From Lycorma delicatula (Eukaryota > Arthropoda > Insecta > Hemiptera > Fulgoridae), in contig NC_134455.1 in assembly GCF_047948215.1 (NCBI RefSeq), positions 164,778,575-164,842,574 of the forward strand: a stretch of DNA of 64,000 bases. The letters run 5' to 3'. The notes under the pieces were generated by a model, which saw nothing but the letters and a program-made list of their open reading frames with translations, did no database searches and was not told the origin of the DNA. The translations under genes were made by a program, and so were the position numbers. Shown piece after piece: positions 1 to 10,764 of this stretch. Within the stretch, counting starts at the first letter, position 1. Each line of letters starts with the position of its first letter.

Positions 1-464
1 TTGATGGGCGTTTAAATCGCCAATTATTAGGCAGGGTAAGGGATCTGCGAAAACACACTAGACAGATCATCCTTAGTGATATTGGAATTTATTGGAACAT
101 ATATATTGCAGATATTCATTTTAAATGGCGCCAATATGTTCACTCAGACTGCAGGAATGTTTGTCACTAGCGAAATACGTGCGGCTGATACGGTTTCCTT
201 CCGGAAAACATGCACACCTTCACGTCTTCTGCGCTCAGTTTGATAGTCGCATCTTTCACAGACATAACCGCGAAAGTGTATATCATCCTGCGGATGGAGG
301 TTAATCTCCTGCAGCCACAGTATTACAGGATTTTCTTCCTTTAGTAGGATTTCAATATCCTCACGGCGGAAACGGAAAACCCAGACATTCCACTGGATAA
401 TATTTGTGGTCATAGGAAATACATTTTTCCTTTTATATACTATTTTTCTCCTGTTTAGACTCAA
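1..464 (-). pseudogene. Endonuclease domain fragment of a jockey/I-like non-LTR retrotransposon
   Basis: Read on the minus strand, the ORF start gives IIQWNVWVFRFRREDIEIL and then PVILWLQE. This is the usual opening of the apurinic-type endonuclease of jockey/I-like ORF2, with the N of the first motif and the E of the LQE motif in place. After an in-frame TGA near 144 the reading goes on through a MNICNIYVP-like stretch. After a frameshift it reaches LIIGDLNAH at the window edge, which is the GD-x-NAH catalytic motif. So the fragment is N-terminal, carries at least one stop and one frameshift, and runs off the left end of the window. In life this domain nicks the target DNA. The copy looks dead. 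Confidence 0.75.
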
Positions 465-493
465 TCACCGTCAGGTATTATTTATGATATGTA

Positions 494-717
494 TGAGTGT
501 AAGTGAAGTGTAGTCTTGTACAGTCTCAGGTCGACCATTTCTGAGATGTGTGATTAATTGAAACCCAACCAACAAAGAACACCGGTATCCACGGTCTAAT
601 ATTCAAATCCGTATTAAAGTAACTAACTGCCTTTACTAGTATTTGAACTTAGACACTCGACTTCGAAATCAGCTGATTTGTGAAGACGCGTTCACCACTA
701 GACCAAATCTGTGGGTT
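494..717 (-). repeat. tRNA-derived SINE, family 1, copy a
   Basis: Read on the minus strand, the unit begins with a tRNA-like head at the high-coordinate end. An A-box-like TGGTCTAGTGGTGAA and the conserved AAATCAGCTGATTTCGAAGTC lead to a weaker B box. The body follows, with GTGGATACCGGTGTTC and the tail TCTCAGAAATGGTCGACCTG. Copies occur at 34391-34661, 39190-39350 and 40911-41177, all in the same orientation. Confidence 0.7.
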
Positions 718-779
718 AAATACCGTTATATATCGGTGATTCAAAACTATACGGTAATCTCTCGATAGTTGATTCTATA

Positions 780-1090
780 GCTAAAAATAGGAAAAACGTT
801 CATATAAACATAGGTCTGAAAACGCTTCGTCAGCGAGTAACGGCTAGCGAAAGATTTACCCCGAATTTCGGTTCTCCCGGGTAAATGAAGTCTTCCTGAA
901 ATTCTGGAAAGGTAAGTTAAGGGACGAATTTAGTTGTTTCTAATGGTTTTTGATCTGAAAATATTTTAAAAAATAGTTCCCGTAACTGTACCTCTATCAG
1001 TTTTAAAGATATCTGACTTAAAACACAAAAAATGAGGGTAAAAAATAACACGTTTTTGGATTTAACGTAAAAAACTTTGTTAAATGGTTA
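780..1090 (+). repeat. Dispersed repeat family 3, diverged copy
   Basis: The stretch contains GTTCATATAAACATAGGTCT, AAAACGCTTCGT and TCTCCCGGGTAAATGAAG, then AATGGTTTTTGATCTGAAAA and AGTTCCCGTAACTGTACC. The same order of blocks is present at 30464-30812 (+), and its second half at 59205-59350 (-). No coding capacity or terminal repeats are visible. Confidence 0.5.
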
Positions 1091-2805
1091 ATTAGTAGCA
1101 TTTTTTTTTCAACTAGAAATGTAGAAAATTTAATTCTGAAAAGATTCATGTAAATTACTTAAGAAAATATTGAATACAGGAAATCGAAATTTAACTTTAT
1201 TAAAAAAACAAAATAGACTGAATTGTGAAAAAAAATTTAATAGAATGAAATAACTAATTTTCTTCATAGGTTGAACGACTGAAGTGGATAAATCGCCATC
1301 AGTTTTTCTAGCAAAAGTTACCTTCTTGCCAGTACTCAATGCTGTAATAGTAGCCATAAGGAACTTTTATTCCAATTTGGTTAGTTCTTTACATGATACA
1401 GATTCCTTCTCTTTTGTATGTTGTGTGTTATATGTCATAATTTGTGTAGTGTTTCTGGTGTGGTATGTGTGTATTGTGTAAAATGTTCAGCAGCTCAGTG
1501 AGTAGTATGAAGGAAAGCTGCATAAGATAGGGCCGTGGGGACACCAACCACTTCTTTTCTGTTTCTTGCTTGAGAAACAAAGCACTAGCAAGGCAAACTT
1601 TGTCTTGCTAGTGCATCCAAAAATTAAAATTTTCTTTACAGTTCTACTGATCAATGTGAAAAAATAAAAGCTAAACTGTTATTATTTTTTTTTTTTAATT
1701 ATACAAATGTTTTTTTTTTTACTTAAAAATTTGCAGTCATAGTCTTAAATTACTTATCGAAATACGAGTATGTTTTTGATGTATTCTGCTTAAAGTTCTT
1801 AATTATTTGTAGTTTTATATAATGAGCTGGATAATTATTGGATCCAACAGCATTATTCATCTTTATAATTCTGTTTGTTCCTGTTAGTATATTTGTAAAC
1901 ATTACCTAATGTAAGATTGATATTATGAATAGGTTTTATTTTCATTTTTTCACTTAAAGCACTTTATAGCTCAGTTATGTAGAACACCTGAAAGTCTAAC
2001 GCACTGCACAATTTATTTTTCATATTTAAATGGTTTGATGTATTTCTCTGTTTCTTTCTGTATTGTACTGAGCTTTTTATCTCCGTATATTGTTTTTTGT
2101 ATTTCCCCTATCTGCCTTTCCCATTATTTGTATTTTGCTGTTGCACATGCATTTCCTTTCAAGCTAATATTTAAAAATAAGTTTTGTACAATACCTACAT
2201 AATTTTCTTTTAATAATTCTTTAGACTTTTACAATTTTAAAATCTGTTTAATGCTTTTATACTTCTCTTATGCAAGAGTATTCTTCTGACTTGAGCTGTT
2301 TGCTTTTGGTGACAATTTTATTTGCCCATCCTTTGTAAACTTCACCACTTGTTTCCTAATTTTAGAAGCTAATTCTTTAAATTCTTTAGCTCCTTCTGTT
2401 CTATTATGTTATTATAATTTATTTCCTATTATTCCACTTTTTCAAATTACTGTTAGATTTATATTTCATAATGTTATACAAAAACAGCCTATTAATTGGA
2501 AATGTATGCAATGAAATACTCCACAGAAAAAAATGGTACGTTTATTTTATTACTTCACTTCATCTCTTCAAGTCTTTCATGTGGGTGTAAGCTAAATTTC
2601 ATCACAATTTTAATGAGCTTTTAATGATAATAAGCAACTCATTCTCCTCAGTGTAGAAAATAATGTGAAATTATTTTAATCTTCACTTTACCTAATTTGA
2701 CTCACATGGGATATCTCTTGCAGCAGGGAGATGTTACTTCCCATGAAATTTGGGAGATAGTCTTCCTTGGCTACAACTAAGCCAACGTAAGAAGTAAGTC
2801 ATAAG
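1091..2805. other. AT-rich stretch without a supported gene
   Basis: Short ORFs here (for example 1284-1481) have low-complexity hydrophobic translations with no recognisable motif. I see no transposon ends and no tRNA-like heads. Confidence 0.5.
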
Positions 2806-3456
2806 TTACTTACATCTTATTTCCTACAACCACTGTGATTAGCATTGTAGTGTTGTTGTAAGTCATTACATGCCAGTATGTCTGTGTTAGCATATAAATT
2901 GAAAATATTAATTTACTCTTATGTATGTGTTATTTGTTTGCAAATTAATATTTTTAATTTTGGAAAGATCACCAAATTGAAATTTATATTACTAAACCAC
3001 ACCTTAAATAGTTTTTGGCTACCTTTTTCTGATACATACGTATAGTAATTAGAACTATGAAAAAAAAAATAAAAAGGAAGAAATTTTGGATTGAAAATTT
3101 TCTTTGCAAATGTAAAATATTACATTTGAAGAAAACATTAGTGATAAGTTTACCATATTAAATCACACACCTACATTATATTACCTAATTTATGTAGTTT
3201 TCATAGGTGTAATTACTATTTACATCAGCAAAAGGAAGCCAAAAACTATTTAAGGTGTGGTTTAGTAATGTAAATTTCAATTTGGTGATCTTTCCAAAAT
3301 TAAAAATATTAATTTGTAAACAAATAATACATATTCATACATAAGAGTAAAGTAAATGTTTTCAATTTATATGCTAACAGACATACTGGCATGTAATTAC
3401 TTACAAAAACACTACAAAGCTAATCACAGCAATTGTAGGAAATAAGATGTAAGTCA
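2806..3456. repeat. Long near-palindrome (inverted repeat, arms ~230-260 bp)
   Basis: The left arm starts with ACTTACATCTTATTTCCTAC at 2808 and runs to at least 3025. The right arm, ending near 3454, is its reverse complement with scattered mismatches and small indels. Shared blocks include GCCAGTATGTCTG, AGCATATAAATTGAAAA, TTTTGGAAAGATCACCAAAT and CCACACCTTAAATAGTTTTT. Weaker pairing continues inwards to about 3066 and 3203, leaving a loop of about 130-200 bp. No ORF is visible. It could be a foldback element, or two head-to-head copies of one repeat. Confidence 0.85.
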
Positions 3457-4941
3457 CTGTCAAGACACACCTCATTTTGCAGTTAAGTGGATTGTGGGTG
3501 AAATGAATTGAGTCATGCTCACTAGGTTTTTCTTTTGTAATTAAGATATGAAATGAGCATCTGTTAGAATCAGTCAGCAGAAGATTCGTATATCAGGTTA
3601 TGATTACATACATTTCATAATATTATTACACACAACTTCTTACAATTTCATAATTATAATACTGATCATAATACATAATTACTATTCTTCATTATTTTTA
3701 CTGTAATAATAAAAGTGTTATCTGATGATGTGATTTACAAATATGATACAAAATTAAAAGTTTGAGAATCAATTTTTGAACTAAAGTTTTGACAAAAGAC
3801 TTCTGCAAAACATGCAGTTATCATAAATTATGTAGATAAGTTATGGATTTTTGTTTTTATTTTAAACAGCAAATTAAGAGATAAGATAAAGAAAAGATAA
3901 GGCTCTATCAAGAATAAGATCGTGCAGCTATAGCAATATACACCTCTGTAATTTTGAAAACTTAAACATATTTTCAGAAAGTGAAAGACATTTTTTATTA
4001 AAAGTTAAGTAAAGTCTTAATACTTTAAAATTGCATACTGATAGCCATTTGATAGTTTTTATAAAATATTTTCAATAGCACAGGCAAAAAGAATACTCCA
4101 TTTTAAAATTTTTGCAATTTCAGTAAAACATTTGATTTAATTCCATATTTCTTAATGAAAAATTATTATTTCTGATGAAAAAAGATAGTAAGTATGTTAT
4201 CAGAGGAGCTTACAATTATTTAAAGTAATGCTTTACCTAATGTAAACATGCAAATTTAAATTTCATTTTTTTATAAGAATACAAATGTAAAATGTAGGAT
4301 CTCACTTCAAAATACAGGATGCATAGTGCTACAGAAAATTGTTCTCTGTCCTGTGTTCTTTTTATTGTTGGTTAAGTTTAAACTCTAAATCTTAAACACT
4401 GTTGGTGGTTCAAAGAATATTTCTTGGGTGGATTGTAACAATGTAATTTTAACAGGTAAAATTGTTGTATTGTGCTTCGCAGGAAATTGTAACTGATAAT
4501 CAAGTGGATAGAATTCTCATCAATGACATTAGGTGTTTTTACAAACTTTTTATGGTTTATTCGTTACTTTTTAAGCTAATGTTATGTCTGTAATATGATG
4601 CAGTTTATGTCTGTTATTAAACTTTTGTGCCAATATCTCTGCTTTTCATTCACAAGATTTTAGGTTAGAATTCCTGTCAGGCTTGGCATTTTTCAAATAA
4701 TACAAAATTGATCTACTTTAAAATGACTGCAATAGGATGTAGATCTTTTGTGTAAGTAAATAAATACTATCATGTACATGAAGGAAACATTTTGTATGGC
4801 CAATAATATTTGATAAAACCATTGCTGAGAAGCTTTAAATTATTTGAAATATAATACAATAAATCTTGCAAATTTTCATAAAAATTTCAACAGATATCTG
4901 AACATTATTATTCAGTAAAGAAATGCCCTTAGAATTGTTTG

Positions 4942-4944
<3 letters not shown>
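3457..4944. other. AT-rich stretch without a supported gene
   Basis: No ORF of interest. At about 4655-4700 the text GGTTAGAATTCCTGTCAGGC followed by TTGGCATTTTTCA resembles the B box and downstream part of SINE family 2 (+ strand). It is too short to call as a copy. Confidence 0.4.

Positions 4945-4976
<32 letters not shown>
4945..4976 (+). repeat. (AT)n microsatellite
   Basis: About 16 AT units, directly abutting the 5' junction of the LINE that follows. Confidence 0.95.
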
Positions 4977-4978
<2 letters not shown>

Positions 4979-4983
4979 TATAG

Positions 4984-6845
4984 AATGCTAATGATGAAGA
5001 AAGTAAAAGGAACTATCGGCAATTAAGAAATGCTATAAATAGGAAGTGCAAACTGGCGAAAGAAGAGTGGATTAAAGAAAAGTGTTCAGAAGTGGAAAGA
5101 GAAATGAACATTGGTAAAATAGACGGAGCGTACAGGAAAGTTAAGGCAAATTTTGGGGTACATAAATTAAAATCTAATAATGTGTTAAACAAAGATGGTA
5201 CACCAATATATAATACGAAAGGTAAAGTCGATAGATGGGTGGATATATTGAAGAGTTATACGGAGGAAATGAATTAGAAAATGGTGTTATAGAGGAAGAA
5301 GAGGAAGTTGAGGAGGATGAAATGGGAGAAACAATACTGATATCTGAATTTAAGAGAGCATTAAAAGATTTAAATGGCAGAAAGGCTCCTGGAATAGACG
5401 GAATACCTGTAGAATTACTGCGCAGTGCAGGTGAGGAAGCGATTGATAGATTATACAAACTGGTGTGTAATATTTATGAAAAAGGGGAATTTCCGTCAGA
5501 CTTCAAAAAAAGTGTTATAGTCATGATACCAAAGAAAGCAGGGGCAGAGAAATGTGAAGAATACAGAACAATTAGTTTAACTAGTCATGCATCAAAAATC
5601 TTAACTAGAATTCTATACAGAAGAATTGAGAGGAGAGTGGAAGAAGTGTTAGGAGAAGACCAAGTTGGTTTCAGGAAAAGTATAGGGACAAGGGAAGCAA
5701 TTTTAGGCCTCGGATTAATAGTAGAAGGAAGATTAAAGAAAAACAAAGCAACATACTTGGCGTTTATAGACCTAGAAAAGGCATTCGATAACATTGACTG
5801 GAATAAAATGTTCAACATTTAAAAAAAATTAGGTTTCAAATACAGAGATAGAAGAACAATTGCTAACATGTACAGGAACCAAACAGCAACAGTAATAATT
5901 GAAGAACATAAGAAAGAAGCCGTAATAAGAAAGGGAGTCCGACAAGGATGTTCCCTATCTCCGTTACTTTTTAATCTTTACATGGAACTAGCAGTTAATG
6001 ATGTTAAAGAACAATTTAGATTCGGAGTAACAGTACAAGGTGAAAAGATAAAGATGCTACGATTTGCTGATGATATAGTAATTCTAGCCGAGAGTAAAAA
6101 GGATTTAGAAAAAACAATGAACGGCATAGATGAAGTCCTACGCAAGAACTATCGCATGAAAATAAAAAAGAACAAAACGAAAGTAATGAAATGTAGTAGA
6201 AATAACAAAGATGGACCACTGAATGTGAAAATAGGAGGAGAAAAGATTATGGAGGTAGAAGAATTTTGTTATTTGGGAAGTAGAATTACTAAAGATGGAC
6301 GAAGCAGGAGCGATATAAAATGCCAAATAGCACAAGCGAAACGAGCCTTCAGTAAGAAATGTAATTTGTTTACATCAAAAATTAATTTAAATGTCAGGAA
6401 AAGATTTTTGAAAGTATATGTTTGGAGTGTCGCTTTATATGGAAGTGAAACTTGAACAATCGGAGTATCTGAGAAGAAAATATTAGAAGCTTTTGAAATG
6501 TGGTGCTATAGGAGAATGTTAAAAATCAGATGGGTGGATAAAGTGACAAATGAAGAGGTATTGCGGCAAATAGATGAAGAAAGAAGCATTTGGAAAAATG
6601 TAGTTAAAAGAAGAGACAGACTTATAGGCCACATACTAAGGCATCCTGGAATAGTCGCTTTAATATTGGAAGGACAGGTAGAAGGAAAAAATTGTGTAGG
6701 CAGGCCATGTTTGGAATATGTAAAACAAATTGTTAGGGATGTAGGATGTAGAGGGTATACTGAAATGAAACGACTAGCACTAGATAGGGAATCTTGGAGA
6801 GCTGCATCAAACCAGTCAAATGACTGAAGACAAAAAAAAAAAAAA
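4984..6845 (+). mobile_element. 5'-truncated, lightly damaged LINE (RTE-like reverse transcriptase) with poly(A)
   Basis: This is the polymerase half of a non-LTR ORF2. Order seen: linker (about 4984-5245), then RT with NGRKAPGIDGIPVELL, IPKKAG, FIDLEKAFDNIDW (motif A, 5763-5801), VRQGCSLSPLLFN (motif B) and FADDIVIL (motif C, FADD at 6063-6074). A thumb region with FCYLGSRITKDG follows, and the C-terminus has GHILRHPG and the basic EGKNCVGRPC. The endonuclease is missing, so the copy is 5'-truncated. Damage is light: one frameshift near 5245, TAA at 5820-5822, and TGA at 6453-6455 where the family has Trp (SET-W). The end is TGACTGAAGAC followed by about 13 A. I did not find a clean target duplication. 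RTE-like is my best placement from motif style; a related clade is possible. Confidence 0.88.
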
Positions 6846-6927
6846 TAACTACCAGAACAACATGAAATTTGATGAAGATAAAGAAAAATTTTAATAATTA
6901 TTTTAACAAATATTCCTACCATTTTTT
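6841..6927 (+). repeat. Direct repeat 1, copy 1
   Basis: About 85 bp starting with AAAAATAACTACCAGAACAA and containing TGAAATTTGATGAAGATAAA and TTTAATAATTATTTTAACAA. It recurs at 7927-8012 with few changes. It sits immediately 3' of the LINE poly(A). Confidence 0.85.
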
Positions 6928-6979
6928 CAAGTAAAAAATACTACTTATGTAGAATAAAAAACTATATGGATAACACATG

Positions 6980-7593
6980 ACTTCCTTGTATGCCTATTAA
7001 ATTACATATACACATTTTTAAATGTACGTAAAATTTTATTTCACTAATAACTTATGATTTTTTTTTATTATTGAATAATTATTTATTGCTAATTTTTCTT
7101 GCAATCACAGGTTAATAATTATTAATAAATCAATATATTTAAATTAAAAAAAAAACTTAAAAAAATTAAGTCGAATTCGAACCGATGTACCTTCCCCTTG
7201 TAAATTCAAAATATTTCATTAATTAAAATTTTATTTGGCATACCTCTGGAACCAATGAAAATAAGTACCACTTATGATATATCGTTAAAAAGCTCTCAAT
7301 GAGGGCTTATTACTGCAGTTAAGAAAAAAGCCCAAAATCCAATTTTTTTTTTATTTTGGGCTGTTTTGCACATTTTTGGTCAAATTGATTGCAATCAAAA
7401 GGGGAGGGGCACAACTAAATGTTACAACAGTCCTAAATCCAACATTTCAACATCCATACGTACGTACGTGCAGACGTCATGCTGGATGTAGTCAAAATGG
7501 ATTCAGGAATGATCAAAATGGATATTTATATTGAAAGCTGAAAACCGAAATTTTTCGCGATCACAATACTTCCTATACTTTGTACAAGGAAGT
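6980..7593 (+). mobile_element. MITE-like element, copy A
   Basis: The copy starts with ACTTCCTTGTA and ends with TACAAGGAAGT. Internal blocks GGAACCAATGAAAATAAGTA, CACTTATGATATATCGTTAA and AGTCCTAAATCC are shared with 20098-20694 and (reversed) 43251-43927. The right end forms a hairpin: ACTTCCT, a short loop, AAGGAAGT. No ORF is present, so it is non-autonomous. The left flank TGGATAACACATG resembles the left flanks of the other copies, so the true left end may lie further out. Confidence 0.8.
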
Positions 7594-7873
7594 AAAAATT
7601 ATTTTATTCTATAAAATTAAAAATAATAAAATGAGCAGTGGGCATGTAGAAGTAATTATTAGTAATTTATTTTATCGCTGAGAAGCGACCGCACTATCTT
7701 CACGAGTAAGCATAAGGTAAGCTGAGAGTTTTTAAATAAATTTGTGATTTCATATTTCACTCTTTCTTTTCAACCTTCCTTCAGGTATATAAATAAACAT
7801 TTCTTCTACTGTTCACACAAAAAATTATTTTGATGAAAAACGTTATTGGTGATGGGGTAAAATCTCTTTTTCT

Positions 7874-7925
7874 AAAACTCCCAATTTACAACTGCTATTA
7901 AAACTCCCAATTTACAACTGCTATT
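7874..7925 (+). repeat. 26 bp tandem duplication
   Basis: Two exact, adjacent 26 bp units (7874-7899 and 7900-7925), each containing CTCCCAATTTACAACTGC. Confidence 0.95.
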
Positions 7926-7926
7926 A

Positions 7927-8012
7927 AAAATAATTATCAGAACAATATGAAATTTGATGAAGATAAACGTAATTTTTAATAATTATTTTAACAAATATTA
8001 CTACATTTTTAA
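7927..8012 (+). repeat. Direct repeat 1, copy 2
   Basis: This matches 6841-6927, with AATATGAAATTTGATGAAGA and TTTAATAATTATTTTAACAA. It follows the 26 bp tandem directly. Confidence 0.85.
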
Positions 8013-8640
8013 CACATCTTTTTCTTAGACCACGGAACTCAAAGATTGCATATATCGAAAAAGGAGGTGATAAAACCGTGTTTTGCAGCAATTTTCTGAA
8101 AACTTAAGCGACGTCTTTCTTTTCTTTTAATGAGTTCTAAATAGAATATTCTAAAACTCTAAATAACATAACGTAAAACAGGAGAGGCTTTGATTAGATA
8201 TGAATATGTTTTTTCTAAACGTTATTACAAAGTTATAACAGAGCAAGCTCAAGTGTATTCTTTAATTACCCAATCAATAGAATTTTTGTTAACTTTTACA
8301 ACAGTTGATATTAAGGAAAATTAAAGTTAGCTTAGGACAACAATTGGGCAATGAGTATAATAAAGGCGATATTTATTGTAAAAACTTTGAAGGAAAGGTA
8401 TTTAAAATTTTTTACATTATCTTTACTTTTATTACTTTTTTCTTGTAAATCTCTCCCTTTTTCAATTTTTTTTGAACATATGACTATAATTTCCGCTTCA
8501 ATTATATTAATAAACCATAAAAATTTAAGATGAAGTAAAATAATAATGCTAATAATAAATAGAATTATTTATACAACTCATTAAGTATTTATCAAATGTC
8601 CTAGTATTTCAATTCTACAAATAATAATAAAAGTAATAAT
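8013..8640. other. AT-rich stretch without a supported gene
   Basis: The 60-codon ORF at 8351-8533 is low-complexity and has no neighbours or motif to support it. Confidence 0.4.
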
Positions 8641-8649
8641 TTTTTTTAT

Positions 8650-8850
8650 GAATACCTGCCTCGTGTCAGGTAGTGTGTCCGATATGTTTGGTAGTTAGTC
8701 TTGTCGTCTCAGACTGACCATTCTCGTCCCAAACAAATAAAGGCAGCCTTTAATTGGACCCCAAAGATAGAATTACATCAGTAATATGGAGGATTCGAAT
8801 ACAGAACTGAACTAATCTAAGACCCTGCTATATCACTGTTATTATTAACT
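8650..8850 (-). repeat. Diverged tRNA-derived SINE-like copy
   Basis: CTCAGACTGACCATTCTCG resembles the tail of SINE family 1, and on the minus strand GTATTCGAATCC looks like a B box. The rest is too diverged to align by eye. Confidence 0.3.
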
Positions 8851-10069
8851 TAATATAAAGAACTTTGCAACAGTAAAAATTAAATTTATTTTATATAAAT
8901 ATGGTTATTAATCAGTTTTACTTTCTTTATTTTCTTAGAAAAATTTCTTATTGAAAATAATTATTTAAAAAAAAAAATCGTAGCTTCTATTTGTCCGGTA
9001 GTGTTGAAGTAAGTCATTAAATATTTTTAGAATATTAAAGAGTCAATTATGAACATAGTGTGATGATTGAGTTAATAATAGAGACGCATTAGGTCTACTA
9101 GACTGATATGAATCAGGTTCTTTTTAGCATAAACAAAATTGAAATTTATATTCGCTTTCAATTCGATTACTTTAGAATTTTCCTGAGAATAAGCTTATAG
9201 AAAGTTAACTATTTATATAAATAAAAATAAAATTAAAAAAGTAAAATCTCTAATTTTTTTTAATAAGACAAAGCAATATTTTGTTGTAGTTGGCGCCACT
9301 ACTGTAGGAGCGAGTTAATGCGACCTGATTCACTCATAACCGGAAGCCGTTCGGTCAGAGTCTTGTCTTCTTATAACGTTCGTTATTCACGAAACGAGAA
9401 AGCTAGCGACTGGTTATTCCTGTCTAGTAGGGTTTTCTTAAAAGTGTTTGTCTAAAAATTATTCTTATTCATTCTCCTGTTTAAAATGTTTTTATAGAGC
9501 GGAGAAATCGGTTTCAGGAATGGGTGACCATAACCTTGAAATCATTACACACAAATAAATAAGAAATGTTTAAATCGAAGATGAATTCTGTTTTCAGAAT
9601 TACTATTTTAATTTTTAACGTAATAAGTGTCTTTATCGCAACATAACCTTTTATGCGACATTGCATTAGTGGCATTTTTTTACGTTTTGTAGTCATCTTA
9701 TTAAAAATTATTTACTCTGTCCTATTGTTACGAATTTATATAATCAATATTTCAGAGATTTAATTTCTATTGTCATGATCATAACATTACTGAAGAGACT
9801 GCTCAATATTATGAATAGCGATTAAATATGTACAAAAAATACTCTGCTCCCTTACAGTCTATATACAAGTATGTGTGTGTACATTTTTTTTGTCTCTGGA
9901 AGAAAAATATGTGATTCTGATAGTATCTTTTGTCCTAAATTCAAATTATATATCGGTTGTTTCCCCATCACGCAAGATTCCCAAGAGACAGGGATTTATA
10001 ATTTCAAACATTTTAATACTTTCTGCATTCTTAAGTACACAACAATCAAACATTTGACTCACCTAAAAA
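8851..10069. other. AT-rich stretch with a GC-richer island at ~9290-9470
   Basis: No convincing ORF. The island 9290-9470 (TTGGCGCCACTACTGTAGGA onwards) is clearly GC-richer than its surroundings. It could be a promoter, a first exon or the 5' end of an old element. I cannot tell which. Confidence 0.35.
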
Positions 10070-10740
10070 GTAATAAATGTCAATTTTCTGCTATATTTCG
10101 CCTGTGGAGCATTCCTCTTGATGGTCCAACAATAATCGGCCAGACATTAGGGTTCCATTTGCCTTGATACCTCTTTTCCATATCTAAAATCTCCTGATGA
10201 AAGTGTTCCCCGTGTTCATCGTTCACTGTGCCAACATTTTCTGGAAAGAAATCTAGGTGCCAGTGCAGGAAGTGTACTTTTAAGGACATATTACAACCCA
10301 AATTTTTATAAGATGTTATGAGATCGTTGACAATATCACGGTAAGTTTCCGCCTTTCGATTTCTCAGAAAAACTCTGAGTAACATTTTTGAATGCTTGTC
10401 AAGCTGCTTTCTCTAATGGCTTTAATAGTTGCTCAAACTTTTTATCATGCATTAGTGATCGTATTTGTGGACCCACAAATATTCCTTCTTTAATTTTTGC
10501 ATCACTAATTTTAGGAAGACTATGTTTTAATACATGAAACCAGGAGTATTGTCCATGGCCTTGACGAAATTCTTCATTAATCCTAGATTGATATGTAACG
10601 ATGATAGATACACATTTTTAGGATTACACAATGGGTCATGTTTCACATTTTTCTGTTCAGGAATGAGTGATTCGCGTTTAGACCATTATTTTCTAATGAA
10701 ATTTGAAGCCGACACACCAAAGCATGTCGGCCCTCACCAC
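10070..10740 (-). pseudogene. Degenerate copy of an uncharacterised, repeated arthropod protein
   Basis: Translation of the minus strand gives, in order, HINLGLMKNFVKAMD, SDAKIKEGIFVGPQIRSL, then CNMSLKVHFLHWHLDFFPEN, VNDEHGEHFHQE and EKRYQGKWNP. I recognise these as a protein family found in many copies in arthropod genomes and left uncharacterised. The 52480-53332 copy has the same blocks. This one has at least two in-frame stops and frameshifts, including one before the LADYCW block, which reads out of frame. Its N-terminal half, with the CFLC-x-WDSR block, is absent. The break near 10740 abuts the 3' end of the R1-like LINE on the same strand. Function is unknown; many copies suggest a mobile element or a hitch-hiking ORF. 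Confidence 0.7.
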
Positions 10741-10764
10741 TGAGGCTATCCGCCCTAGTCTACT

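Noticed and set aside
4945..4984. (AT)n at the LINE 5' junction as a target duplication
   Set aside because: The sequence after the poly(A) (TAACTACCAGAAC) does not match it.
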